Origin: Mycobacterium sp. M26
Lineage (GTDB): Bacteria > Actinomycetota > Actinomycetes > Mycobacteriales > Mycobacteriaceae
Direction of reading: 5' to 3'
Length of the DNA stretch: 64,000 nucleotides
NCBI RefSeq assembly: GCF_001494595.1
Contig: NZ_LN929908.1
Coordinates: forward strand, 1-64,000
Shown here piece by piece: positions 18,665-26,283 of this stretch. Position numbers and translations under genes: made by a program. The notes beneath the pieces are model-generated. The model had not been told where the DNA came from, did not search any database, and saw nothing but the letters and a program-made list of their open reading frames with translations. Within the stretch, counting starts at the first letter, position 1. Every line of letters starts with the position of its first letter.

Positions 18665-19411
18665 GTGACTGACCTGCTGGCCCCGTTGCTCGACCTGCCG
18701 GGCGTCGCCGACGCCGCCGAGGCGGCCCGCGAGGCGCTGGCCAAAGCCCACCGGCACCGCACGAACCTGCGCAACTGGCCGGTGACCGCCGCGGAGTCGG
18801 CGATCCGCGGTGCGCGGTCGTCCTCAGCTCTGGACGGCGGCGCGGTGCAACTGGACGCCTCCGGCGCCGAACCCAACGACCCGGTCCTGGCCGGCGCCCT
18901 GCGGGTCGGCCAGGCCATGGAGGGCGGGACCACCGCACTGGTCGGGGTGTGGCAGCGCGCCCCGTTGCAGGCGCTGGCCCGGCTGCATGCCCTGGCCGCC
19001 GCCGATCTGACCGACGGGGACAGCCTCGGCAGGCCGCGGCAGGACCCCGAGGTGGCGGCCCGCCTCGATCTCGTCACCCGACTGGTCACCGGCGCCAGCT
19101 CTGCTCCCGCGCCGGTGCTGGCTGCCGTCGCGCACGGTGAGCTTCTGGCGCTGGCGCCGTTCGGCAGTGGTGACGGCGTGATCGCCCGGGCGGTATCGCG
19201 GCTGGTGACGATCGCCACCGGACTGGACCCGCACGGCCTCGGTGTTCCCGAGGTGTACTGGATGCGCCGCGCCGAGGAGTACCGGGCTGCCGCGCGTGAC
19301 TTCGCCTCCGGGGCGCCCGAGGGTGTCGGCCGCTGGCTGGTGATGAGCTGCGCGGCGCTGGAAGACGGTGCGCGAGAAGCGCTGTCGATCGCCGAGGCCG
19401 CCTCGAAGTAG
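18665..19411 (+). CDS. Conserved protein of unknown function (Rv3662c type)
   Basis: A 248-residue Ala- and Leu-rich, mostly helical protein. Databases often label this family oxidoreductase, but I see no cofactor motif. The stretch SAIRGARSSSALDGGAVQLD weakly recalls the N-terminal helices of Fic-family proteins, yet the HPFxxGNGR core is missing. I chose the GTG opening VTDLLAPL: TAGCGT lies 8 bases before it, while an upstream ATG at 18617 has no ribosome site. It converges on the Ms1 RNA, whose terminator begins about 10 bases beyond its stop. Confidence 0.75.
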   Translation: MTDLLAPLLDLPGVADAAEAAREALAKAHRHRTNLRNWPVTAAESAIRGARSSSALDGGAVQLDASGAEPNDPVLAGALRVGQAMEGGTTALVGVWQRAPLQALARLHALAAADLTDGDSLGRPRQDPEVAARLDLVTRLVTGASSAPAPVLAAVAHGELLALAPFGSGDGVIARAVSRLVTIATGLDPHGLGVPEVYWMRRAEEYRAAARDFASGAPEGVGRWLVMSCAALEDGAREALSIAEAASK

Positions 19412-19420
19412 GCCGGACAG

Positions 19421-19720
19421 ACGAAAGCGGGCGACGATCCGAGAAGAGTTCGGCTCGCCGCCCGCTAGCACGGTTACCGGGTTACCAAGCGTGCGGTGTC
19501 GGCTGCGTGGGTTGGCCTCGGCGATCTTGCGCTGCGCTGCGGCTGCGATCCAACCCAAAGGATCGTCGTATCCGTCCGCTTTTCGCAATTACGCAGGCCC
19601 GCAACACTTCTGCCCTATCGCGGCATGCTCCGCGTGGGTGCCTGGAACCGTGCTGGGCCGCTTGGTTCGGGAGATAGTGCCTTCTCTTCCGGCGCTACCT
19701 TGGCCTCGCCCTGCGACCGT
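19421..19720 (-). ncRNA. ms1: Ms1 / MTS2823 6S-like RNA
   Basis: This gap lies between the Rv3661 and Rv3662c homologues, where I recall the abundant 300-nt RNA MTS2823 (Ms1 in M. smegmatis), with the same orientation. Ms1 binds core RNA polymerase in stationary phase. A minus-strand promoter (TTGATG, 17 bases, TACAAA; 19755-19727) predicts a start near 19720. A hairpin (19426-19437 with 19455-19466) followed by TTTCGTCT ends the transcript near 19420, giving about 300 nt. No protein frame is supported. Exact ends are inferred. Confidence 0.75.
19426..19466 (-). terminator. 3' terminator hairpin of Ms1
   Basis: AGCGGGCGGCGA and TCGTCGCCCGCT (minus strand) pair over 12 positions with one G-T pair. 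The inner CCGA/TCGG can extend the stem, and the tail is TTTCGTCT. It lies immediately beyond the convergent Rv3662c-like stop. Confidence 0.65.
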
Positions 19721-19726
19721 GCTTCC

Positions 19727-19755
19727 TTTGTACTACGTGACGATCGTCACATCAA
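19727..19755 (-). promoter_or_regulatory. Predicted Ms1 promoter
   Basis: On the minus strand a -35 TTGATG (19755-19750) and a -10 TACAAA (19732-19727) are separated by 17 bases. Each matches the consensus at four of six positions. The predicted transcript length agrees with known Ms1 sizes. Confidence 0.5.
19736..19751. promoter_or_regulatory. CRP-like palindrome inside the Ms1 promoter
   Basis: On the minus strand TGTGACGATCGTCACG matches TGTGA-N6-TCACA at nine of ten positions, and the 14-base core GTGACGATCGTCAC is a perfect palindrome. It fills the spacer between the predicted -35 and -10 boxes of Ms1, a typical repressor position. Confidence 0.6.
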
Positions 19756-19781
19756 GGCTTTGGCGGGCAACGGTTTGGCCG

Positions 19782-20639
19782 CTAGAACGTCAAGCGCCGT
19801 AACACCGAGTAGGTGAGCGCTCCGGCGGCCAGCGCGCTGATTCCCAGGGCCGCCGAGGTGGCCACTGCCGCGCCCGAGGGGGCCGAGATGCGGTCCCGCA
19901 ATGGCACCGGCCGGGAGAACGTCAGCACCGGCCAATCCCGGGCGGCGGCTTCCTTGCGCAGCGCCCGATCGGGGTTGACGACGCTCGGATGCCCGACCGC
20001 CTCGAGCATCGGCAGGTCGGTCACGGAGTCGGAGTAGGCATAACAGTGCTCGAGCGGATAGCCCTCCAGGCCGGCCAGTTCACGGATCGCGGCGGCTTTG
20101 CCCTCTCCGTAGCAGTAAAAGGCGATCTCGCCGGTGTAATGGCCGTCCTCGACCACCATCCGGGTGCCCATGGCGTGGGTAGCGCCCAGCGCCCGGGCGA
20201 TCGGCGCGACGATCTCCTCACCCGATGCCGAGACGATCACGACGTCGCGCCCGCACAGGCGGTGATCGGCGATCAGCTCGGCCGCCTCGGCGAACACCAA
20301 GGGATCGACGATGTCGTGCAACGTCTCGTTAACGATCGACTTCACCTGCTCAACGTCCCAACCGGCACACATGCTGGTGACATAGGAGCGCATCCTGTCC
20401 ATCTGGTCGTGGTCGGCACCGGACATCAGAAACAGGAACTGGGCATAGCTGGATGCCAGCACGGCCCGGCGGTTCAGAAGTCCTTGATTAAAAAAGGGTT
20501 TGCTGAAAGCGAGCGTGCTTGACTTGGCAATCACGGTCTTGTCGAGATCGAAAAACGCTGCGGTGCGGGGCGCGGAAACCGCACCGGCACCGCTCCGCAG
20601 GGCCGTTAGCTGGTGTTCTGCCGGAGGGCCGTCGGTCAC
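19782..20639 (-). CDS. HAD-family phosphatase, SerB-like (Rv3661 type)
   Basis: A 285-residue HAD-IB hydrolase. Motif I is FFDLDKTV, motif II is VSASGEE, the lysine motif is GEGKAAAI and motif III is YSDSVTDLPML. A C-terminal hydrophobic helix (GAAVATSAALGISALAAGALTY, residues about 255-276) suggests membrane attachment. HAD-IB members act on phosphoserine, lysophosphatidate or similar small substrates; which one is unclear here. I chose the GTG with TATCCT 7 bases upstream. It diverges from the 6C RNA and is followed by Ms1. Confidence 0.85.
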   Translation of the reverse strand: MTDGPPAEHQLTALRSGAGAVSAPRTAAFFDLDKTVIAKSSTLAFSKPFFNQGLLNRRAVLASSYAQFLFLMSGADHDQMDRMRSYVTSMCAGWDVEQVKSIVNETLHDIVDPLVFAEAAELIADHRLCGRDVVIVSASGEEIVAPIARALGATHAMGTRMVVEDGHYTGEIAFYCYGEGKAAAIRELAGLEGYPLEHCYAYSDSVTDLPMLEAVGHPSVVNPDRALRKEAAARDWPVLTFSRPVPLRDRISAPSGAAVATSAALGISALAAGALTYSVLRRLTF

Positions 20640-20760
20640 ACGGCCCAGGATAGGTGCGGCAATCCTGATAAGTGGGGGTGAGCCCAAAATGGCAGATGGC
20701 GACACGTGTCCTGGGCTGCACTTTCACAGCAAAATCATGGCTTTTTCGTCCCGCGACTAC

Positions 20761-20791
20761 TTGCGCGACAGCGCATCGTCGTGTGTATAGT
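20761..20791 (+). promoter_or_regulatory. Predicted promoter of the 6C RNA
   Basis: A near-consensus -10, TATAGT (20786-20791), follows GTGTG. TTGCGC (20761-20766) is a possible -35 with a long 19-base spacer. The start would fall near 20798. Confidence 0.6.
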
Positions 20792-20797
20792 GGCATT

Positions 20798-20893
20798 ACT
20801 CGGCTTATGCCGGGTGTGCATCAGCCCGACCCCCCGGGGCTGATACACGACGACCTCCGCCTCCTCCCCCCCTGGCGGGGGTCGTCCCTTTTC
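20798..20893 (+). ncRNA. 6C RNA (B11 homologue)
   Basis: The actinobacterial 6C small RNA. A first stem (ATCAGCCC 20820-20827 with GGGCTGAT 20837-20844) presents six cytosines in its loop. A second stem (ACGACC.. with ..GGTCGT, about 20850-20885) presents a seven-cytosine run and ends in CCCTTTT, acting as terminator. A small CGGC/GCCG hairpin lies at the 5' end. C-rich loops pair with G-rich ribosome sites of target mRNAs. The place between the Rv3661 and Rv3660c homologues matches B11 of M. tuberculosis. Confidence 0.92.
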
Positions 20894-21139
20894 TGGACCA
20901 TCTTCCCCGTTAATTTCTGGCGAATCTGGCTAACTCGTAGTTCGTTGCCAGATTTTGACTTCCCCGTAGCGGCCGTTTTTCGGTGCTCCTGCGGTGTGGT
21001 CGCCGCGGTCTGGATCGCGTCATGCAGGCACTCCCGGTTGGTAGTTGATCGGGGTGCATGTTTCCTTTGCGTCGGTAAGGATGTCTAGGCTTGGCGTCGG
21101 TCCAGTTTGGACTAGTGCATGTCGGGGTTGGGGGTTGAG
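20894..21139 (+). other. Leader region of the XRE gene with a strong hairpin
   Basis: AATCTGGC (20923-20930) pairs perfectly with GCCAGATT (20947-20954), extended inside by AAC/GTT and followed by TTGACTT. Further on, GTCCA (21100-21104) and TGGAC (21108-21112) form a short inverted repeat just before the XRE gene, a plausible autoregulatory operator. No protein frame is convincing. Apart from these elements I see no assigned function. Confidence 0.45.
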
Positions 21140-21838
21140 ATGGATGCCCTCCATTTAGGGGAGTTCGTCAGGGCGGTGCGAATGCGCTCCGGGTTGTCCG
21201 GCGCAGAGCTGGCCGATGCGATCAATCACAGTCTGACCTGGCTCTACCGGCTGGAGAACGGTCAAAGGGCCACGCCGACCACCGCCGCTCTGGAAGCCAT
21301 TGCGGCCGTGTGTGATCTGTCGCCCTGGGAGACGCGGTACCTGTTCCTACTCGCGGGGATGCCGCCGCCGCCGGCAGCCGCTTTCGGGGGCCAGGCCATC
21401 GGGGAGTTCCTCGAGCGGTTCGCGGCGCCGATGGCGTGGATCTCCTCGGAAGGCAGTTCGTCCTGGAACGCCGAGTGGCGACGGCTGTTCAAGGAGTGTG
21501 AACGCCACCAGGACATCGCCCATTGGCATTTCAACAACCCGATGGCGCGCCGCATCGTGCTGAATTGGGACGAGATCGGCGACTGGTGGGTGTCGGCCGG
21601 GCGGCTGCGGGTGGCGCAGGACAGCAGCGATCCGATGTTGGCGTACACGCTGATGCGCAACCTGGAGAACCCCGAGTTCCAGCAGCGCTGGGACCGTCAG
21701 GTGATCCCCTTCGACCCGTCGGCCCGGGTGTGGGTGGTGCGCGACGTCGACAACGACGTGGTGCTCAACATCCAGATCCAGATCTGGCGCCATCCCTATA
21801 TCCCCGGTGCGCTGGTGGCGGGGTTCCTGCGGGACTGA
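21140..21838 (+). CDS. XRE-family regulator with MmyB-like ligand domain
   Basis: A 232-residue regulator. Residues about 6-60 form a Cro/C1-type helix-turn-helix (LSGAELADAINHSLTWLYRLENG). The remainder resembles the PAS-like MmyB ligand-binding domain found in actinobacterial XRE proteins, where fatty acids have been seen bound. I prefer the ATG at 21140, preceded by GGGGG, over an ATG at 21119 that lacks a ribosome site. I do not recall a gene here in H37Rv, so it looks like an insertion between 6C RNA and the tad locus. A short inverted repeat 30 bases upstream could be its operator. Confidence 0.8.
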   Translation: MDALHLGEFVRAVRMRSGLSGAELADAINHSLTWLYRLENGQRATPTTAALEAIAAVCDLSPWETRYLFLLAGMPPPPAAAFGGQAIGEFLERFAAPMAWISSEGSSSWNAEWRRLFKECERHQDIAHWHFNNPMARRIVLNWDEIGDWWVSAGRLRVAQDSSDPMLAYTLMRNLENPEFQQRWDRQVIPFDPSARVWVVRDVDNDVVLNIQIQIWRHPYIPGALVAGFLRD

Positions 21839-21920
21839 CACCCATCCCCAGTCCCGGGTTGATCCCCAGAACGGTCCGAGGCGGCTTCCGCGACGAACCC
21901 GGGAGCGCGACGGTGATCGG

Positions 21921-22923
21921 GTGACGTCCCAGACCGCAGTGGTGCTGACCCTGATCGACGACCCGGAATTGCGTGCACTGTGTGCCCGGGCGGCCGCCGC
22001 GGCGGGTCTGCGCATGGTGGCCCCGACGTCAACGGTCACCCGCAGAACGTGGTCGACCGCCGCTGCGGTGATCCTCGACGAGCCCGCCGCGCACCGATGC
22101 GAACGTGACGGGCTGCCGCGGCGGGACGCGATCATTCTGGTCTCGGCCACCGAACCTCAACCTGCCACCTGGGCTGCGGCGATGGCGGTCGGCGTCCAGC
22201 ATGTCTGTGCGCTCCCGGCCGACGAGGACGGTCTGGTCCGGCAACTCTCCGAAGCCGGCGAAACCGTAGCCGACAAGCCCGCCGCCGGCCGGTTGGTCGC
22301 CGTGACCCCGGGGCGCGGCGGGGCGGGGGCGTCGGTGTTCGCCGCAGCTCTGGCCCTGGTGGCCGCCGACTCGCTGCTTGTCGACCTTGACCCGTGGAGC
22401 GGCGGCATCGACCTGCTGCTGGGAGCCGAATCCGCCGGCGGACTGCGCTGGCCCGACCTGAGCCTTCAGGGTGGGCGGCTCAGTTGGGCAGCGGTACGTG
22501 ACGCGCTGCCCAGCCAGCGGGGCGTCGCCGTGCTGTCGGGAACCCGATCCGGCCACGAGATGGACGCCGCACCGGTGCACACCGGCGGCCGCGGCGGCCC
22601 TGGAGTGCGCCGACCTGGTGCTGGCCGTCACCACCTGCGACGTCCGCGGTGTCGCGGCGATGTCAGCACGGGCGGCGATCCTGCGGGCGGCCAATCCACA
22701 TGTCGGGCTTGTGGTTCGGGGACCGTCACCGGGTGGGCTGCGTGCCCGCGAGGTCGCCGAGGTGACGCGCCTGCCGCTGCTGGCCGCCATGCGCCCGGAG
22801 CCGATGCTGGCGGAGCGCCTCGAGCACGGCGGCATCCGGCTGAGCCGGCGTTCGCCGTTGGCCGCGGCCGCGCGGCAGGTCTTGGAGGCCGTGCTGCGCG
22901 GGCCGGGGATGCAGGCCGCATGA
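21921..22923 (+). pseudogene. ssd: Septum-site/TadZ-like protein Ssd, frameshifted
   Basis: The first gene of the tad operon, homologous to Rv3660c (Ssd, a CpaE/TadZ-like MinD-superfamily protein). The N-terminal frame runs from GTG through VTPGRGGAGASVFAAALA (a degenerate P-loop) and VDLDPWSGGIDLLLG to LSGTRSGHEMDAAP near 22580. The conserved C-terminal part (ALECADLVLAVTTCDVRG ... VVRGPSPGGLRAREV) continues in another frame to TGA at 22921. About 20 family residues seem missing at the junction. As sequenced, the upstream frame instead runs through into tadA. The cause is a real deletion or an assembly error. Confidence 0.75.
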
Positions 22924-24086
22924 GTTCGTCGTTGATCGACCGCGTCCGCGAACGGTTGGCCGCCGAGTCGGCAACGCTGCGCCCGGCCGCCGTGGCCGCT
23001 GCGATCCGCGCCGAGTCCGGCGGCGTGCTCGGCGATACCGAGGTGCTGACCACGCTGCGGGTACTGCAGACCGAACTGACCGGTGCCGGTGTGCTGGAAC
23101 CACTACTGCGGGCACCGGGTACCACCGACGTCCTGGTCACCGCACCCGACGCGGTCTGGGTGGACGACGGAGCCGGATTGCGGCGCAGCAGTGTGTGTTT
23201 CGAGGACGAGGCCGCCGTGCGCCGGCTGGCTCAGCGTCTTGCGGTGGCGGCGGGCCGGCGCCTCGACGAGGCCCAACCCTGGGTCGACGGCCAGCTGACG
23301 GGCTTCGGCAGCGGCCGGTTCGCGGTGCGCCTGCATGCCGTGCTCCCGCCGGTAGCCGCCGCCGGCACCTGCGTCTCACTGCGGGTATTGCGACCCGCGA
23401 CACAGGATCTCGCCGCACTGGCCGCCGCCGGCGCGATCGACGATGAGGCCGGCGCGCTGCTGGCCCGCATGATCGCGGCGCGGTTGGCCTTCCTGGTGTC
23501 GGGAGGCACCGGCGCTGGAAAGACAACACTCCTCGCTGCGGCACTGGGGTCGGTGAGCGCGCAGGAGCGCATCGTCTGCGTCGAGGACGCCGCCGAACTC
23601 GCACCGCCCCACCCGCACCTCGTGCGATTGGTGGCGCGCGGCGCCAACGTCGAAGGCGCCGGTGAGATCACCCTGCGCCAGTTGGTCCGTCAGGCCCTGC
23701 GCATGCGGCCGGACCGCATCGTTGTCGGTGAGGTGCGCGGGGCGGAGGTCGTCGACCTGCTCGCCGCACTGAACACCGGCCACGACGGCGGCGCGGGCAC
23801 CGTGCACGCCAACAGTCCCGCCGAAGTGCCGGCCCGGCTCGAGGCCCTCGCGGCGCTCGGCGGTCTCGATCGCGCCGCGCTGCACAGCCAACTGGCCGCG
23901 GCAGTGCAGGTGATCGTGCATGTCAGCCGCGGCCGCGACGGCACCCGCCGGCTCACCGAGATCGCCGTGCTGCAGCGCTGCGACGACGGCCCGGTGGTGG
24001 CCCGCACCGCCTGGCAACTCGATCACGGATTCGGCTGTGGCGCTGACGAACTGAACCGCCTGATCGCTGATCGCGGGGTGCGGTGA
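22920..24086 (+). CDS. tadA: Tad pilus secretion ATPase TadA/CpaF
   Basis: A 388-residue secretion ATPase of the CpaF family that powers Flp pilus assembly (Rv3659c type). Visible are the N-terminal domain, Walker [12 protein letters not shown], an Asp box (CVEDAAEL), Walker B region [11 protein letters not shown] and the His box (GTVHANSP). Its ATG overlaps the TGA of ssd in ATGA. Because of the ssd frameshift, its frame is also open upstream, so a fused Ssd-TadA polypeptide is conceivable. I favour the ATG, which fits the family. Confidence 0.88.
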   Translation: MSSSLIDRVRERLAAESATLRPAAVAAAIRAESGGVLGDTEVLTTLRVLQTELTGAGVLEPLLRAPGTTDVLVTAPDAVWVDDGAGLRRSSVCFEDEAAVRRLAQRLAVAAGRRLDEAQPWVDGQLTGFGSGRFAVRLHAVLPPVAAAGTCVSLRVLRPATQDLAALAAAGAIDDEAGALLARMIAARLAFLVSGGTGAGKTTLLAAALGSVSAQERIVCVEDAAELAPPHPHLVRLVARGANVEGAGEITLRQLVRQALRMRPDRIVVGEVRGAEVVDLLAALNTGHDGGAGTVHANSPAEVPARLEALAALGGLDRAALHSQLAAAVQVIVHVSRGRDGTRRLTEIAVLQRCDDGPVVARTAWQLDHGFGCGADELNRLIADRGVR

Positions 24087-24856
24087 CCGCGGTGGCAGCC
24101 GCGCTTCTGGCGGCGGCACTGCTCGTTACTCCGGCGCCGCCGCGCCAGCGCGTCGGCCTGACCGCACCGCCGGCGAAGGGCAGGCTGCCGGTGCTCGTAG
24201 TCGGTGCGGCGGGCGCGGTGCTGATGCTGCCGCCCACGGTGGTGCTGGCCGCGGCGATCCTGGCTGCGACGGCGGTGGCGCGGCGGCGAAGCGTGCGACG
24301 CGAACGCCGTCGGCGGTCTGATGGACACACGCTGGCCTCGGCGCTGGAGGTTCTGGTCGGCGAACTGCGCAGCGGTGCCCATCCGGTGCTGGCATTCGCC
24401 GTCGCAGCCGCCGAATGCGATGGCGAGGTCGGGGTGTGCCTGCGCGGCGTGGCCGCCCGGGCCGGACTCGGTGCAGATGTCGCCGGCGGGCTGCATGCGG
24501 TCGCGGCAGGATCCCCGGTCGCCGGCCACTGGGATCGCCTTGCGGTGTGCTGGCAGCTGGCTGCCGAACAGGGCCTGGGCATGTCAGCACTCATGCGCGC
24601 GGCACACCGCGACATCGTTGAGCGCCAGCGGTTCGCCGACCGGGTCGAGGCGGGGCTGGCCGGTGCCCGCGCCACGGCGGTGATCCTCGCCGGCCTTCCG
24701 GCGCTGGGAATCCTGCTCGGTCAGCTGATCGGGGCGACGCCGGTCGCGTTCCTCGCCGGCGGGGGAGTCGGTGGGGTGATGCTGGTCATCGGTGTGACAC
24801 TGATCTGCCTCGGTCTGCTGTGGGCCGATCGCATCACCGCGCGGACCCTGAGATGA
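24083..24856 (+). CDS. tadB: Tad pilus membrane protein TadB
   Basis: A 257-residue type II secretion F-domain protein (Rv3658c type), the inner-membrane platform for Flp pilin. It has hydrophobic segments near residues 1-20, 30-60, 190-215 and 220-245, with the cytoplasmic F domain between (ALEVLVGELRSGAHP, EQGLGMSALM). Its GTG overlaps the tadA stop in GTGA, and its stop overlaps tadC. Confidence 0.85.
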   Translation: MTAVAAALLAAALLVTPAPPRQRVGLTAPPAKGRLPVLVVGAAGAVLMLPPTVVLAAAILAATAVARRRSVRRERRRRSDGHTLASALEVLVGELRSGAHPVLAFAVAAAECDGEVGVCLRGVAARAGLGADVAGGLHAVAAGSPVAGHWDRLAVCWQLAAEQGLGMSALMRAAHRDIVERQRFADRVEAGLAGARATAVILAGLPALGILLGQLIGATPVAFLAGGGVGGVMLVIGVTLICLGLLWADRITARTLR

Positions 24857-25431
24857 CCACGGCTGCAGTGCTTCTGGCGGCCGCGCTCCTCACCGCCGCG
24901 GGCCCGGCATTGGTCCGCAACCGGGCCGGCATGACGAACGGGCGGCCGGTGCCGGCGCACCGGTCAGATCGCGGCAGTGATCCCCTGGCCGCCGCGAGCG
25001 CGTTGGACGTGTTCGCGGTCTGCCTGGGTGCCGGGATGTCGGTGCCCGCCGCGGCGGCAGCCACCACACCGTCGGCGCCCGCGGAACTCGGTGCGGTCCT
25101 GCGCCGCGCCGCCGATCTGCTCGCGCTGGGTGCCGAAGCCGAGGTGGCCTGGGCGATCCCCGACGACGTGGTCGAACCGGCGTGTCACGCCGTCGCGCGG
25201 CTGGCCAGGCGCTCGGCGGCCTCGGGCAGCGCGCTGGCCCATGGCGTGGCCGAACTGGCCGAGCAATCCCGCCAGGACGCCACCCATGCCGCTGCTGCCG
25301 CTGCCGAACGCGCCTCGGTGCTCATCGCCGGCCCGCTGGGGTTGTGCTTCCTGCCCGCATTCGTCTGCCTGGGCATCGTGCCCGTGGTGGCCGGCCTGGC
25401 CGGTGAGGTGTTCTCCGGGATTCTGGTGTGA
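24853..25431 (+). CDS. tadC: Tad pilus membrane protein TadC
   Basis: A 192-residue second F-domain protein (Rv3657c type), shorter than TadC of Gram-negative bacteria. The F domain (ALDVFAVCLGAGMSVPAAA) is followed by two hydrophobic helices (about 155-188). Its ATG overlaps the tadB stop in ATGA. The pilin gene follows 15 bases later with its own ribosome site. Confidence 0.82.
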   Translation: MTTAAVLLAAALLTAAGPALVRNRAGMTNGRPVPAHRSDRGSDPLAAASALDVFAVCLGAGMSVPAAAAATTPSAPAELGAVLRRAADLLALGAEAEVAWAIPDDVVEPACHAVARLARRSAASGSALAHGVAELAEQSRQDATHAAAAAAERASVLIAGPLGLCFLPAFVCLGIVPVVAGLAGEVFSGILV

Positions 25432-25446
25432 GAGAAGGGAAAGTCA

Positions 25447-25650
25447 TTGAACAAGAGCAGGTTTCAGGATCTGGGGCTGCGGATCGCGGCGGTGGGCGCC
25501 GACGAATCCGGCATGTCCACGGTCGAATATGCCATCGGGACGATCGCTGCGGCCGCCTTCGGCGCGATCCTCTACAGCGTGGTCACCGGAGACTCGATCG
25601 TCGGGGCGTTGACCAACATCATCAGCCGGGCGCTGAACACCAACGTGTAG
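25447..25650 (+). CDS. flp: Flp-type pilin (DUF4244)
   Basis: A 67-residue pilin (Rv3656c type). The Flp signature GADESGMSTVEYAIGTIAAAA places the prepilin cleavage before a hydrophobic helix (about 23-50). Mature Flp subunits polymerise into thin adhesive pili through the TadABC machine. Translation starts at TTG behind AGAAGGGAAAG. A dedicated prepilin peptidase is not encoded nearby. Confidence 0.85.
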   Translation: MNKSRFQDLGLRIAAVGADESGMSTVEYAIGTIAAAAFGAILYSVVTGDSIVGALTNIISRALNTNV

Positions 25651-25652
25651 GC

Positions 25653-25973
25653 GATGCCGGTGCCAGCACGGTCGAGGCGGCCCTGGCCATCGCTGCACTG
25701 GTGGTGGTTCTGCTGGGTTGCCTCGGCGGGGTTGCTGCCGTCTCCGCCCAGGTCCGCTGTGTCGACGCCGCCCGGGAGGCCGCCCGATTGGCCGCCCGCG
25801 GCGACACCGCCGGCGCCGATGCCGCAGCACGCGCGGTGGCCCCGCCAGGCGCGGCGGTGGAGTACCGCCGCGTCGGTGACTTCGTGGAGGCCAGGGTCAG
25901 CACGCGCTCGGCGCTGCTGCCCGGCATCGTCATCGCGGCCGCTGCGCTCGCGGCGGCCGAGCCGGGTGGCTGA
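25653..25973 (+). CDS. tadE: TadE-like pseudopilin, start unresolved
   Basis: The frame encodes a TadE-like minor pilin (Rv3655c type): GDAGASTVEAALAIAALVVVLLG, then QVRCVDAAREAARLAARGD and a short C-terminal domain, about 107 residues. No ATG, GTG or TTG precedes the conserved region in this frame after 25428. At the valine of TVEAALA, where I recall the H37Rv start, the codon is GTC. ATG 25654 and GTG 25660 are in the neighbouring frame. Initiation at a rare codon (ACG 25668), or a sequence error, is possible. The given start is only the first codon wholly downstream of the flp stop. Confidence 0.6.
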   Translation, partial: DAGASTVEAALAIAALVVVLLGCLGGVAAVSAQVRCVDAAREAARLAARGDTAGADAAARAVAPPGAAVEYRRVGDFVEARVSTRSALLPGIVIAAAALAAAEPGG

Positions 25974-26283
25974 CGAGTCCGGGGCGGCAACGGTTCTGGG
26001 GGCAATGCTCATCATCGTCGTGGTCGTCCTGACAATGGGTGGCGTTCATCTCGGTGCGGCAGTGGTGGCCCGCCACCGCGCCCAGGCGTCAGCTGATCTG
26101 GCCGCGTTGGCCGCGGCGGTGTGGCTGCCACACGGGCCGGCTGCCGCGTGCCGTCAGGCCGGTGCGGTGACCGCAGCCATGAGCGCGGCACTGCTGCGCT
26201 GCGATGTCGACCATCTCGATGTGGTGATCGGCGTGGGCGTCGGACGTGCCCGGGCGGTGGCCCGGGCCGGGCCGGTCAGGTAG
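25966..26283 (+). CDS. TadE/TadG-like protein (Rv3654c type)
   Basis: A 105-residue protein with an N-terminal hydrophobic helix (TVLGAMLIIVVVVLTMGGVHLGAAVV) after VADESGA, then the TadG-like [17 protein letters not shown]. This helicase/secretion-neighbourhood TadE-like family accompanies tad operons in Actinobacteria. It starts at GTG, overlapping tadE by eight bases, and its end overlaps the convergent Rv3651-type gene by eight bases. Confidence 0.75.
   Translation: MADESGAATVLGAMLIIVVVVLTMGGVHLGAAVVARHRAQASADLAALAAAVWLPHGPAAACRQAGAVTAAMSAALLRCDVDHLDVVIGVGVGRARAVARAGPVR

Noticed and set aside
19496..19816. Plus-strand frames inside the Ms1 region
   Set aside because: They lack ribosome sites and recognisable products. 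Promoter, terminator and synteny support a structural RNA on the other strand.
21807..24086. A single 759-residue Ssd-TadA fusion gene
   Set aside because: The middle third is out-of-frame sequence. The conserved Ssd C-terminus is in another frame, and TadA has its own ATG overlapping the ssd stop.
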